Assembly (NCBI GenBank): GCA_950295325.1
Contig: OX485804.1
Coordinates: forward strand, 13,392,001 to 13,456,000
Direction of reading: 5' to 3'
From: Polytrichum commune
Lineage: Eukaryota > Streptophyta > Polytrichopsida > Polytrichales > Polytrichaceae
Length of the DNA stretch: 64,000 bases
Below are positions 26,700 to 40,064 of this stretch, piece after piece; the stretch's first letter is position 1, and each line of letters begins with the position of its first letter. The translations under genes were made by a program, and so were the position numbers. The notes beneath the pieces are model-generated. The model was given only the letters and a program-made list of their open reading frames with translations, was not told the origin of the DNA and did not search any database.

Positions 26700-28680
26700 G
26701 AAAATGCAACTCAATGTAGGCTATAGTGTACCTTGAGACGTGTGATAGTCGGGCTAGAATCAACATGGGTGGCAATGCGCTGTGGGGACTTATGGGGATG
26801 GGCGCATCCGGTGTCAATGAAATGTCCATCCAAAGCCTTTGGTAAGGCGCCATGTTGCCGCTGGACCGAGAGGGGGAGTCCTCGCCACAATTGTGTGCAT
26901 GGATGACCCTTTGAGTGGTGACAGGGACGGCAAGAGGCGAAAGATTTGCTTGGGCGGGGGGTTGTCCACGACTATCACACACCTCTTCATGAGGAGTGCC
27001 CGAAACACCATGGGCACAAGGGGGACCCTAGAGTGACACCCATGACTTGTGGCGCCATTGGTGAGAGGGCCCAAGTGATCCTAGTGTGGGTGAGGGCCCC
27101 GGGCGTTGAGAACGCCTCCCACTCACAGAGACTAGGAGTCACGAGGGTAGGGCCATAAGCTATAAGTAGCTCATGGCGTCCGGATTCTAGAATGCTCAAG
27201 AACACCTAAATCGGAGGCGTGAGCTAGGAGATATGACAATTTGAATGGGGCGGTGCCTAGGGACAACAATGACCTAGAAGTGGCGCATGGGGCTGCCTAC
27301 GTTGGAACAACCATAAGTTCCTTAATCTTTGCTTAAATTAGGCAACAGAGGAGTCTATTAGCATATACTCTAAGAACATATGTCAATGGAATGATGGAAA
27401 CAAAGATCATACAACAAAGTTATAGAGATCTGAAGTTGTTGGGGGCTTTTAGCCCCAACGGCTAAGGGAAAATGTCTACTTGGCCCCAACCCTTAGGAGA
27501 GAAACAAAAGATTTTTTGATGGTGGGGTAGGGGCTCTGCCCAAAGTCCTAGAGGCTTTTATGGGTGAGGCGATGTGGCCGACTGAACCCGGCAATGTGAT
27601 GATCAATTAAAGATTGGAATTCCATGGACTTCCATGGATGGAAGTCCACATCTAATCATTGGCTACCGACTAAGGGGAGAGTCCCGAATGCAAGTGTAGG
27701 AGGGTTAATCACCGGCCTATGAGCTTGGAGGTTCAAGGTATTGAGGGCTAATCATGCACATGGGTGGAATGTGAAGGGTTAGCGCTCATGACCCTTGCTA
27801 GAATTGAGAAACGATCGAGATAGTTAAGGGGACCTAGCAAGGGTTGCGACAACGACGCTAGCATCCAAAGGGCTCCTTGGAGTAGTCGATTGTGCATGCC
27901 GCATTATAGAAGAGCCTTTGCAAGTTGGAGTCATGACGGCTTCGACCAAGTCCTTGAAAAGGTAGTGGACAAGACATAAACCAAAATAGAAGGAGGAGGG
28001 GCGAGGGGGAGAGGGAAGGATATAAGAAAATCAATATACGGCCAAAACACAACTACACACGACAAATTCCATTTTGTGTGAGCATGTAATTTTTTGTACA
28101 TGTAGCCCCTTGGTTCCATGTATCTTTCCCCTATCGGGTTATTCCCTAAGTATTGGGCGATGGGGAGCCCGGTCCTGATGAGCGCATGAATGTATTTGAC
28201 AAGGTCCATAAAAAATTAGTCCTAGACCTTCTCAAATGTCCATGTAGGGCACACTATGAAGTTGGTGGTGGGGTTCAAGATGTTCTTGGAGAGGTTGTCA
28301 TCCGCCATGAAGGTGTTGTCACAAGTAGGCTGCAAATCATAAGGCACCCTATCATGATGGGGCGTTGGTCTCAAAATATGGGTTTCAATATCTTCACGTA
28401 TTGGTTGACAACGGGGTTATTGGGCTTCTTAACAATTCTCCCATCTAGGGTCAACAACATCTTGCATGACTCCTGCACTAGGACCATGCAAGGGGGCTCA
28501 ATGTCCTTGAAGATGAACTCTAGGATGGCATGTGTATTCTCCGATTTCATGGAGTTCCAAATGGTCACCCACCATTTGGATTGGGCACTCTGGAGGAATT
28601 GGCGGAGTCCAGTCCGCAAGTAAACAAACTTCCTCTTGATGTATGTGGGGAGCCACCATAGTCCATTAACTCAAGCTTAG
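26700..28680 (-). pseudogene. Unidentified decayed coding relic, probably transposon-derived
   Basis: This block is more GC-rich than its surroundings. On the minus strand, 28371-28619 reads as ordinary protein (SKWWVTIWNSMKSENTHAIL, then LTLDGRIVKKPNNPVVNQY). Further protein-like pieces follow in shifting frames (about 28160-28320, with CDNTFMADDNLSKNILN; about 27931-28209, with DLVKYIHALIRTGLPIAQ). No start, intact frame or catalytic motif can be assembled, and I do not recognise the family. Plus-strand frames over the same bases are less protein-like. Confidence 0.4.
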
Positions 28681-28689
28681 AGAAGGGGA

Positions 28690-31600
28690 ATGTTGGGGCA
28701 TGTTGGGGCCCTAGGACAATGCACACATTGGACCACGACCCCGTTGAGATCCAAAATTAATTAGGAACCTCCGCTTAACCAAGGTGGTAGGGGTGGGAAA
28801 GATCGGGGGAGCAGCCACGCCGTGCTCCATGCATTGGGAGTAGCAAACTATGTTTTGTGCCCTACGAAGACAAGGGAGGGCAACGGCTAGGTTATGCTAA
28901 ATTCACTTCAAACATTATTTAGGCAAAATAAGGGCATGTAAAATATTTTTGATGAAGAGAAATTAGAATGCACGTCACAAACCATTCAAGAGGGCAAACA
29001 AATTAATACATATATTCAGATAAGGAAATATAAAAGGAGGTCAAAATGAATGTTTTATTTTTGAAAGCTCTATGTACAATTTGGTTTGAATGAGCACTTC
29101 AACAAATCCTAAGTCATGATCTCCAAAATTGATATTGTGCCTAGCTGCATGGAGGACATTGGGTGGGCACAAGGGGGGTGAGGGTGAGCGTAGCTAGGGA
29201 ATAACCGCACACTGCCCAGACATGACATAAGATGTTTGGGTTGGCTGACCCAAATTACAAGGATTTAGTGAATTACCTCGTCTTGGTCATGCATAGTAGT
29301 CACAAAAGCCTCCACCCTTTCGGCACTTGGTCTATTGTGCCACCGACATTGCCAACAACATCAACAACTTGCTCCTACATAGGCTGAGTGTCAGACCTTT
29401 GTCCCTAGCCAGCCTTTACATGTTAATCATGCATTGGATTATCGACTAGATTGGGAGTAGAAGTATCACCAAGCCCTTGCAGACCTTCAACACCTAACAT
29501 GATAAGCCACACTAACCTCAATAACAAAACGAATGCACATAGTGGTCTAAGACAACAAACCTAATATAGATACTTATTTGAATCAGACACCTATAGTTGA
29601 TTAACGTGTGCTTACGTGTGACTCTAAGAACAAACATTATAAAGACATGTGTTGAAAAGAAATTAGACCATGTCCTAATAATTTGTTAATGAATTATAAT
29701 TCTAGGTTCACTACCTAATTCACAATGAGCATGATAGAGAGGACGTACATGAACATTTAATAAGAGGGAAGATCTTCACTTTAAACTCCAGAAATAATGA
29801 CAAAAATTAGCTACAGCCTGCAGCCAAGCTACTTGGATTATTGATCATCTCATGGCGATGGCATGTTTTGTATTCTACAAGGAGTGAATTATTTGTGGGA
29901 CAAACTAAAAAAACTAAAAAATACCAACTCACTAACATTGATTAGGTGTCCACTAAGCCTCAACTATTGACAACTTACCACTTGACAAAGCTGGGCATTT
30001 ACGCACTTGAGTCCTGCATTATTTCTTCAAGCGACACTGATGTGCACTATTAAGTCGATCCATGCTAATGTATTGATGGTCCACATTATTGTGAGTATAT
30101 GTTACCACAATGGTATAATACACAAAATCTAAAATATTTTCTCTCTCTAGTTGTTGTACATATGAATAAACAAAGTAATAAGTTTTTGTGATTAGTTTGA
30201 CGTAAGATAATTTGCGTCATGTCTGGGGAGATTTTTAGGCATACTCGGTCAAAATCGTAGTGTTCCCAAGTCCAACTGGCTACATGTTGTGATCTTTCCG
30301 TTTACTTCTACTAATTTGAGGCATATTCCATAGATTCCTCTAATCCGATCCGTAAAGTTCCTGAAGTCTTCAACTTCAAGCGGTCATTTCTCAAACTCAA
30401 CTGGTTCACCTGTAACTAGCGGTTGGTTCTACCTGTTCTCTAATTTACATGGGCAAGGAGTCCATCTATTCACGAGGTCAACCTGATTGCACACATCATT
30501 TAAGAGCCGTCTACCTTAGATGAGGAATGTGACGTGAACTAAATGCCTTACAACTGCTTTCAGACTCACATCCATATCAGACTCAAGCGGTTGATTGATA
30601 AACCATGGGTTCATATGCAGAGAAGGTAGCAAGCAAGCGCCCCACGTCGTACGACTCAACGTGACTTGGAATTATGTCCCTAGCTCGGCTGTATTAAGTT
30701 AGTACATCCGATCAGATGGTTTCATACATTGAAGCATGTAAGTTGCTTTTTGTGATGATCTGCTCAACTAACAACTGTTGTGATGATTAATGGGTAGCTA
30801 GGCGCTCTTGATCCAAACAGACAGACAGACAGTAAAGTGGTCCTTCCAATTTTCAAGTGAGTGAGTGAGGAGTTTAGGAGAGAATGCCACTTCAGGATGA
30901 AGTGCAGGGATGGACTCATTTGGCCAACTTCACCTGGCCCTCGGTACTTACTTTCTTCCACACATAGACAGTCTACATGATATACACAGACTCCACCAGT
31001 GTCAGCATCCACTTTGTGAGAGAGTACGTGCTGTGCGATAGGGAGGAGTCACTACTTGGGTACACCCTAAACTCCGTAATATCAACCTCCATAATGTCAC
31101 TCACTGTCTAATATCTTGAAACCCTAGGAAACAGATGTTCGTAGTTCAAATCTCTCTCCTTATTGTCACCTTTCTTTCCTTTATATCACATATTTTGTCA
31201 TTAATGCAAACTACCAAAGAAGTCAACTCACACCTTTGCATTGCACCATATGTCAATATGTGGAGTGTCACCTTCTTGTGCTTGTTGTTGTTGTTGTTCT
31301 TCTTATGCCACTTGTTGAATGTTGGTGCATGCCTATGCCACATCGCTTGGGAAGGCCAAGTGAAGTGGACCACACCACATCATTTAATGTGTTGCACTTT
31401 GTGTTATTCCATAATGTCACATGCTACACTAAATCTATAGTATCATGCACCCATGTTAACACTACAAAACTCCATAATATCACGTGCACTTTGGTTGCCA
31501 CATGTATGATGCTACGGAGTTTAGAGTGTATTTAATTTTTTGTGACGTCAGAGGTGGAGGTCTTAATAATCATCAACTAATACAAACTGGGCCCATAACA

Positions 31601-33700
31601 TTCATAAAGAGAGAATTAGTATAAGTTCACCAACTTCACCTGGTGGTCACATCCTCATTTGGATCCTAGGGTTAGGCTCATGACCGGAAAATCACTAGGT
31701 CAGGGTCTATTGTAGACCGGTGTTTAGCATGCTGATACTAATTCTGTATTCTCTCTTTATACCGGATGAATAGGTATATGGAATCTTTAGCAAACTTTAT
31801 TTGAGTTGTTTTGTGTGCGTGTCAAGAAGAATAACATTGTAAGATAACGATCTAACACTATCTACCGAACAATCATATCACAATTCGTATTTACATCAAT
31901 TGTACAATTTTAAAGTATTGTATGTTTGAGGCCCATATCGTGTTCCAAAGCCCTTTAGGAGTTGGTCTGGCACATATGTCAGTACCTACTTTAGGGTGGT
32001 TTTGCAACTTGCACTTGAAGAGGACGAATAATCCATGGTTAGATTGATGGTGAATTTATCTAGGTTTGGGCTAACAAACATGTTTCTATATACTTGTTAT
32101 GGGGAGGCTTAGACAATTGGGCTTGAAACTTGCTACATCCCAAACTAGCACTTCATTGAAGGCAAATTGTTGTGTATCGATGACAACCACCTAGTGGGAC
32201 TTAGTGAACTCGCAAAGTTGCTATCATTGCACAACTAATGGTTGCAAATATCCTTAATTTTCTAACAACCTAAGTGCAGAACACATCCAACATAGGCCGT
32301 CTATGGGATGCCCTAGACCCCTTGCCCACGGGGTGTTAGGGTTCAGGGTGGGGAGTAACCCAACCCTTGGTCCTAGGAACATGCCCTAAACTACGACAAC
32401 TTACCACTACTGCTCACTAGTGTTGGGACCCTTAATTGGGAGTTTGGGGCATGCCCTTATTGGTGTGGGTAGCTAAGGAGGCCAAATGCCTCCATGGGGA
32501 CTAGCCATATTATTCCCATTTGTAGGAAAAGTCCTAGGACACCATCCCGTAACTTCACTACCTTCTCTACACGTATTAAATTTAGGTACTTCATGCATGG
32601 CCCCCTCTGCATTGTCAAAGAATGGATTGTCCACCCAAATTGAAGCCAAGTACCACTTCTAGGGCTATGATTTTGACATTTAGATAGAAGCGTCAAATTT
32701 TGTTGGTGACCCAATTTTAGCACCTACTTTTTTTTTTCCCCCTTTTCAAACAACAACCATCCATTGCTCGGTGAGCACCCCCCCAAATATGTTTTTCAAT
32801 CTTGTTGAAACTTGTGATGGTATGAAAAAAGCAAGCTGACATGGAGTTCAGTTATGTCCATAATGATTGTACAATATAAGCGAATTTGCAATCCTGTAAC
32901 TTCGTCTAAAGATGTAGCTGTTTAGCATCAGAATTCGGATGTCATGCTCTACAAAATGCGTGCATGTGCTATCTATAATGAGTGTTTAACTTGCAAGAGG
33001 AACCGCATACTCAATTTTTTACAAATATAAACTTAATGTAGCACTACATGGTTTACTTCAATTAGTAGTCCAGTTCCCACACTAACTGAAATGCAAAAAC
33101 GCATACGGAGGCAAGGGGAGCGAGAACTCCTGTTGCCTGCAGGATCCAGCAGCAGTCTCACACAAATGGCAGTACTACGTCATCTGATCAAGTGGGTTGA
33201 CTAGGGCCTACAGCACTGAAGTCCTAGTTGTAATAAGTGATAGTACTCCTACTAAATAAGTACTTATTACAAACCCAAGTCGGCCATATCTTTCTCCACG
33301 CTGCAGATAGATGAGCCACAGTGCTGCTGCGCGGCCGCGCTTTGAGGTTGATCACTTAACTTGTTGTTGTTACTGGAGCTTGTCGTCCGTACCCTAGCTA
33401 AGTCATGCTGCTTAGATAGTCTAAGTGAAACTTAGCCGTACTAAGTTACAGGGCGCGCCCTATCTAATCCAGCTTCAACATAATCTGGTGTTGTCAGGGA
33501 TACAATAATAATAAGTGGGGACCCTCCTATGCTAGTTGCCAGCCTCCTGGTGGGAAAGGCCAAGTGCAAGACGACAGTGCCTGAGCTTGGCGCTCTTGAA
33601 AGCAGGAGCTTGGAGAACGTGCTGACTGAGGAGGCCCCGGACACCATCAGGCTCATGAATGGCGATGACGTCTCCTTCGTTTTTGGCATGGAAGATATAT
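28690..33700. other. Intergenic DNA, repeats only
   Basis: No gene is supported. It contains one copy of the foldback family (30222-30440), a (CAGA)n run at about 30821-30832, a (GTT)n run at about 31282-31296, and a segment at 31395-31540 related to 35905-36075. The minus frame at 32457-32723 has no recognisable domain. Confidence 0.55.
30222..30440. mobile_element. Foldback-family repeat, copy 1 (single arm)
   Basis: About 220 bp sharing ordered words with 33715-33923, 40065-40480 and 43741-43968: 'ggggagattttt', 'cggtc..gatcctagtgtt', 'caagtccaactgg', 'tacattcca.ta.attcct', 'cctgaagtcttgaacttcaa', 'tttctcaaactcaac' and 'gtaactagc.gccggttctcc'. No coding capacity; a single diverged arm. 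Confidence 0.8.
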
Positions 33701-33714
33701 AAGTAGGTAACCGT

Positions 33715-34157
33715 GTCCAGGGAGGTTTTTGGGCACAGCCGGTCGAGATCCTGGTGTTAATTAATTACCAAGTCCCACTGGTTTTTCTTGAGTAAACTGG
33801 GGTGTGTTCTGTAAACTCCTTGACATTGTTGGGTACTTTTCCTGAAGTCTTGAACTGCAACCAGTTGTTTCTCAAACTCAACCAGTTCAGCTGTAAGTAG
33901 CAGCCGGTTCTCCCTGTTCATTGGTAGGTAATCTTCAATGAACGGGGAGAAGCGGCTGCTACTTACAGATGAACCAGTTTAGTTTGAGATCTAAGTGGTT
34001 GAAGTTCAAGACTTCAGAAAAATTACCAAACATTTTCAAGGAATTTACAGAAGAAACCCCAGTTTATTAAAGAAAAACCGGAAGATGTCAACATGTAGTC
34101 GGTGGGACTTGGAAACACTAGGATCTTGACTGATTGTGCTCCAAAATCTCTCTGGAC
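33715..34157. mobile_element. Foldback element: ~440-bp near-palindrome
   Basis: The left arm (33715-33923) and right arm (about 33936-34157) are inverted copies around a 12-nt spacer. The left arm ends ...ctccctgttcattg and the right arm begins caatgaacggggag. Outer ends read tgtccaggga...tctctctggaca. The arms match the single-arm copies at 30.2, 40.1 and 43.7 kb, so the palindrome is built from two units of one dispersed family. Transcribed RNA would form a long hairpin of roughly 200 bp. Confidence 0.9.
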
Positions 34158-35075
34158 ATTGGTAATGTTGCAGCAATGTGTCAATTTACCTGGCCTGCAG
34201 CATGACATGGCTAACTTACTTACGTACCCGCGCACTCATGAATGGCAGAGGTCTTCCGAGTGAACTTTAAGAGCATCTCCATGGGTCTCCTTTATTACTC
34301 CAGCAACTGTCATTTCCAAGGCAGGGAGATTTTTTCTTTTTCTTTTTCCTCATTTTTCACAGGGAGGGCAGTATGCGATCTACTCAACAGAGGAGTAGCT
34401 GTTTACACCCACAATATTGGGTGGAGGATGAAATCTAAGGATGCAATTCATTTGTTTATCCAAAAAATAGGTACTTTCATCCAAAAGAGAGCGATGCACT
34501 TCAACGATATCATATGTCCATAAAGATGGAATATGTAGTCGAATATTTCATCCACACAAAAGGGTTTAGCGCTTTGAGCGAAATATAGCGCTCCCCCCCC
34601 CAAAAAAAAAATTAAAAAATCAATAATTCAAGGTGTTTAAAGAGTTGTTTATGTCAATAATATTGCAATTTGCTCCTCAACAACCTTATAATGGAGGGAG
34701 ACAAGGGCTAGGGAAAATCTTAGGCCCTGGAAATCTAGCCCTCAAGTAAGAGCATCTCAACAATTCCCTTTTACTAGCCTTGAAACCATCACATTCAACT
34801 TGTAAGTGTTGGATTTTCCATCACCGCAGCTCCTCTAGAATCGTATACCGTAGAGAGCTCTCTATTCCAACCAAAAAAAATTATGTTTCTTTTAAGCTTT
34901 GCAACCATCATGTCCAAGGTGCACAAGTCGTTTTGCCATTACTGCTCCTTTGAAACCATATATTGACGGGAGAATGGGCATGTGATGTACGTGGATTAAA
35001 AGATTTAATGTTGGATTATGCAAAAAAGAAAGACTAACCCTATTTTGTTGTACTTAGCATGTGAGCAAATGATGA

Positions 35076-35395
35076 TTGGAGTTAGACAACTCCAAAGAAA
35101 GAATTGGGTCAAACAACCCAAGAGAGAACGGTGCACAAGGGCTACACAACCCATGAAGGAATTGTGTAGGGGAGTTAGATAGCTCCCGATTGAAGATCTT
35201 TGCGTTGGAGTCAGACAACTCCAACTAGGAGTTAGACACCTCCCTCTGGAAGATCTTTGTGTTGGAATTAGACAACTCCAACCAGAAGATATGAATTGGA
35301 GTTAGACAACTCCCGCTAGATGGATGTTATAGATTGGAGCTAGATAACTCTCAATGAATAAATCTAGTTGGAATTAGACGGTTCGAGTTAGAGGA
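35076..35395. repeat. Array of short hairpin repeats
   Basis: About ten units occur in 320 bp, based on TTGGAGTTAGACAACTCCAA (8-bp stem, 4-nt AGAC loop). The perfect copy is at 35076-35095, and variants lie near 35104, 35139, 35170, 35205, 35227, 35265, 35297, 35336 and 35370. Spacers of about 10-25 nt differ from one another. Some stems change on both sides together (TTGGGT...ACCCAA; GGGAG...CTCCC). No cas-like gene is present and this is nuclear plant DNA, so it is not a CRISPR array. Confidence 0.85.
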
Positions 35396-35438
35396 TTGTG
35401 ATTGAGCCAAAAGATGAGAAAAATTCATATGGTGAAAT

Positions 35439-35460
35439 TATATATATATATATATATATA
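35439..35460. repeat. (TA)n microsatellite
   Basis: About 11 uninterrupted TA dinucleotides lie just downstream of the hairpin-repeat array. Confidence 0.95.
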
Positions 35461-36079
35461 AGAAAGATTTAGTCTAAATTTAGTAATATGTGAGATTTCT
35501 AAAAGTGTCTCGTAGACACTATGGATAACGATGGATAAGACTATGAGTGCCTTTGGGGTATAAGAGAGAGTGTTGATTTTTCCTTTAAACCTGAGGTCCC
35601 CCTTTTATACATCGACCTTCACTTCATAAAACTTAATAGCCTTTTTAGATCCACACACTAGAGAATAAAATACCTCTCCATGTTGTAAATTATGTACACT
35701 AATGCCTCAAATAATAACCCTTCTTACACTCACATTAGTTCATACATGGTATGAAGAGTCCATGCCCCGGGGATGACAGTCACTTTCCAAAAGAAAAGGC
35801 TTACGATAGGGGGAAAAAAAAAAAAAAAAAAAAAACTTATAAATTGTAATTCAAACCGCACACCCGCACGCATCACCTTGCCATTAGTGTAATTATTGTC
35901 ATAATTGCAACGTTGCAACTTTGTGTTATTCCATAATGTCACATGCCACACACTAGATGCTCTTTTTAATCACGCACCCATGTTACTAACACTACTCAAA
36001 TCCTTAGCATCAGGTGCACTTTGGTTAATTACCACAAGCGTGTTGTGGACGGGGTTTAGAGTGTATGTTGATTCTTGAC

Positions 36080-39000
36080 TTGCCGTGTGAGGACTAAAGC
36101 AACAGGCTGCCAGAGAACATAACTTAATTTAACAGACAACCTTGTGGACAAAAGAATGGATGCACCAGAGCCCAAGAATGTCTGCTTACATACCTAACCC
36201 AAGATTTGTGCATTGGTAAGTGGAGGCTCATTGGCAAGAATGTGAGGCTAACTGCATCTATATATAGTACGGGAGTTGCCTATCCAGGTGGGTGAAGGAT
36301 AAAGGCACCGACAATGTAATCACGGTCATGTCAGATTTGCATCTCTTCCTTTCTCCTGGGATACTTATTTAGAACATTATTAACCGAAACTTGTATGTTT
36401 TGTGGACGCTTGTAAATTACAGGGAACTGTGCTTGAATAAACCTACAAGATCGAGATACCAGACTGGAGGGGGGCTACAGTCTCGGAGGAGTCTCTTTCA
36501 AACTATGCTAGATTAGAATAGAGAACAAGTAGTCATTGTTATATGATGTTATGCAAATTTCTCACCTATTTCTTCATATTGTAATGATGTGCAAAAGTTG
36601 GTTTCAACACGATCTGCTTATGTTTTTGCAACAACTACACGTGACATGGATAAACATTTATCAACATTTTTTTTTGGTGAAGTGTATATTGGTTTAGGAT
36701 GTGCAATACTTATGCATGATGCCAATTAATATATTTCAAATTTTCCTTGATATTATGTCTATCTTGCTTTCAATCTTTGTACACTCGCTTGGTTATTAGG
36801 TTCTTGAATGTGTTGGTCCTCACTCCATTGCCAACTCCACATTTGATATAAAAAAAAATTCAAGTTCTTTTTCCTAATATTTTGGTATGTGTCATGCTCA
36901 CACATTGGCTAAGACCCACTTGTATCGCACGTGGAAACCATAGTCTCGCACTAATAACGATGAAATAGAGGACCCTCTACAATACAACCAAAATTATTTC
37001 ATTCCTCAAAAGTTTGTTTTTCATTTGTGACTGCACGTTTCATATGGATCCATGTTTCCCTTGGTTTCATCTTTGAACATAAGCTTGGTCAACAAAATTA
37101 CATCCCATGTTCTATCATTCCCTAGCGAAGCAACATGGATATGCTTAGGTTATATTAAAAAAACCAGAATTTGTCATTTCCTTAGAAAGGTTTATGAGGG
37201 ACTCAAGTTAGATTGCATCCAAATTATAGTACATGCCTAGAAAACGTATATCATGTCCAATACATATAATTCTCATAGATTACTCACATGATTATCTTAT
37301 TCATCATCAAAACGAAAATCCTCTTTCTACTCTTAATGATCATATAGACCCTCCCCCTACTCTATCGATTGTTGAACCTCGAATAAATGATATATGTCAA
37401 GCATGTAGTCAAACCTCTTTATGACACATGTCTTTGTACGTCTTTGGTGTTCGTTCCACAATCAAAAACACACAAATATTCAAGTGACGTCCTAGTAAGA
37501 TATCTAGATAGACCAAACTAGGCCCAACTACCTTGTAGGCAAAGGGGTGTTCTTCACATCAAGCCAAAGTGATGTAAACTTTTTCTTTTCCATTCCTTTC
37601 CCTTCCTTTCCTTCCGCTGGCAGGGGCGTGCCACTTTTTGCCGGTGAACTACCTTAACGTAAGGTCCAATCTACGGTTCTTTACCTTTGGCCTCAACATA
37701 CAACGGCCCATCTGCAAAAAGCATTCCGTGATACTGGAAAGAAGATTCTTTTGATGGCATTTTCTACTTCTACTGAACTTCTCAGTTCTTCTAGTTACCT
37801 TTGCCACTTTAGCAGTTGATAGGTTCTCTTTGTACTCTTCATACTTGGCCAGACACATTAATAATTAAGCTGTGGAATCCTTGAATGCATTGCCAGCAGC
37901 CACTGAAGAAGAGGCTCATTTGTTCTTCAGCACTCCAGGTTGTTTCTGACTTGGTACCCTATATAATATCCCCTACACCACATGTCATTTGATAAATTGA
38001 TATATAATGCATTCCGTTTCAGAATTCGACAATAAGGGCCACTTTACACACGAGCCAAGAGCCATGACCATGAAATTGTGAGAGCCCAAAAGAAAGTGTC
38101 CAAGGGCCCTCCCAACACACCTCCAAAATCATGTAGTGTGGTCACGGATCCTCAAGTGTTATAGTGTGAAGTCATATGTGACCGGACCCTCAACTAAATG
38201 TTATTTCAATGAATTTTTAATCATACGAGTTCTCACACATGATAAAATAGAATAAATCAACGGTTGTGAGTGTTCGGAGTGGCACGGTCTCCCGGTTTTG
38301 TGTTAGGCCTACCTCCAAGAGGTGGTTCTTGAAAGTAGTCCAAGTGACCATGAAACATGATCCATTTGATGCCATGAAGGAGTCCATGTAGACTTTACAT
38401 CCATCTTGCATTCACATACTCTGTTGGTCCCTCAAGCGTAGTGTGAAGCGAACTTGGACCGGCTTTGCCTTTTCCACCAACGAGAATGCTTGAAGTTTAT
38501 GGTCACATGCTCTCAGTCTCGTGTGTGAAGTGGCCCTAAGTTTGATGATGGGTACCTTCTATGCCCTCATAATATACCCCCTCCCCTAGGTTGGAAGTTT
38601 CAATACGCACATTGATTTCAAACGGGTAGAAAAACTAGTATCTACAATGAGGATCAACACTGTTCATATTGTGGGTTGGTAATAGAGTGTACCCACAATA
38701 TTAGATCCACAATGTTCTTAGTTTGGGAATAAGCTCCACAATGTATCCCACCCTTACTTATTCGAAATAACCTCCAATTGTTGCTATAGGTTTGGAGTGA
38801 TAGTGTGGCAAATTAACAGATTGTGGTCTTGAAAGATTTCATGGTAAATCGGTGGACCTACTACATCTTTCACAGTTAACGCTATGAACAAAAAGGAATC
38901 ATGGGTAAAGAAAATTGTAGTCCATTATATTTTATGTGTGTGTTAAAAAATTAGGGTGGCTTATGATTAATAAATTTTAATATCAAAAATTTTAAAATGA

Positions 39001-40060
39001 GAAAAATATTTGATATCATTAAATATATATTATTCAACCCACAATAAGTCACAACGTCGGCTCCCTAATCCTAGTTTTGACCACATAAAACCGTGGAGTC
39101 AAAAAGGACATGAGTAACAAAACAAAGTTACATTGACCAAAACTATCGTGGCATGTCAAAATTATAGTGGGCCACAACAACAAGTGTGAAAGGTGTACGC
39201 ATTAACTTACTTACCAAGTATTTATTCCTGATCAAGAAGCCCATGGCGATAACATTAAAGGACTCACCTCATGACCAGTGGAATATTCTCAAGCGCAATA
39301 AACACTTCTCAGAACTCCACCTCGACATTGGCACGGAAAGATGACACTGCCATACAAACATCTAGCTAAGACTTGTTTGTTATGTCTCTGTTGGAGTGAG
39401 CTCATAAATTCGGGACTAGCTCCATTCATTGTCGAGGCCATTCATTCAAAGGCGACCTCGAATGCTGTGAAAGAAACCTTCAAAGGCCACATAAACACGA
39501 TCGAGTCCAAGCAAGCAAGTGTCAGCGGATCGAGCAGTCCGTTTTAATGGACACGACACCACCTGCGTAATAAGCGACCTTGAAGCAACCACACACAAAG
39601 ATTCCATCAATGGTCATGCATATATATATGAGCCTGCTTTCATGTGGAGCAAGCCTCGACCTTTAATTCAGCCTCCCCAGGCCATATATATGCATGCACC
39701 ATCAATCGGCACGGCATGTCCGCTAGGGTTTTTAGGACACTTGAATTAAGTCGAACGAGGCTGACCGAGGCTTAAATTTCAATTGGCCAGGTGTGTGTGC
39801 ATCCCACTACACAATGTGTGTGTGTGGGTCTTATGTGAATCTTGTCATGACTCAATCGTCTTCTTAAGAGGACACCAGTATTAATGTTGTGTGGTAAATG
39901 GCATAATGCATGGCACAGCTTGTAATTAAGAATGAGGACCAAATAGATGTGTGTGTGACAATATGTGATTAAACAATGTGATCAAACAAAAGTCTACGTT
40001 ACTTTGTGGGTACTTCCAACTCATATTAATGTGATGGTGGGATCGGATTGAGAAGCAGTA
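36080..40060. other. Intergenic DNA without supported genes
   Basis: No gene is supported. A diverged copy of family B lies at about 37250-37470 (words 'tcttattcatcatcaaaa', 'catgtagtcaaacctctttatgacacatgt', 'ctttggtgttcgttcc'). Open frames are short and without motifs. Confidence 0.55.
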
Positions 40061-40064
40061 GCGA

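Larger units (their letters stand above)
31395..36075. repeat. Direct repeat pair 31395-31540 / 35905-36075
   Basis: Both segments carry 'ctttgtgttattccataatg', 'tcacatgc.acac', 'cacgcacccatgtta..aacac', 'tcacgtgcactttggtt' and 'ggagtttagagtgtat' in the same order. They lie about 4.5 kb apart and are moderately diverged. No coding capacity. Confidence 0.75.

Noticed and set aside
26482-26982. Minus-strand proline-rich open frame of 166 residues
   Set aside because: Its proline run is simply the translated poly-G tract, and no domain or splice context supports it.
28153-28623. Plus-strand open frame of 156 residues
   Set aside because: The minus strand of the same region reads more like protein; the plus frame shows no motif.
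35076-35395. CRISPR array
   Set aside because: Repeats are short, variable palindromes with uneven 10-25-nt spacers, in plant nuclear DNA with no cas genes.
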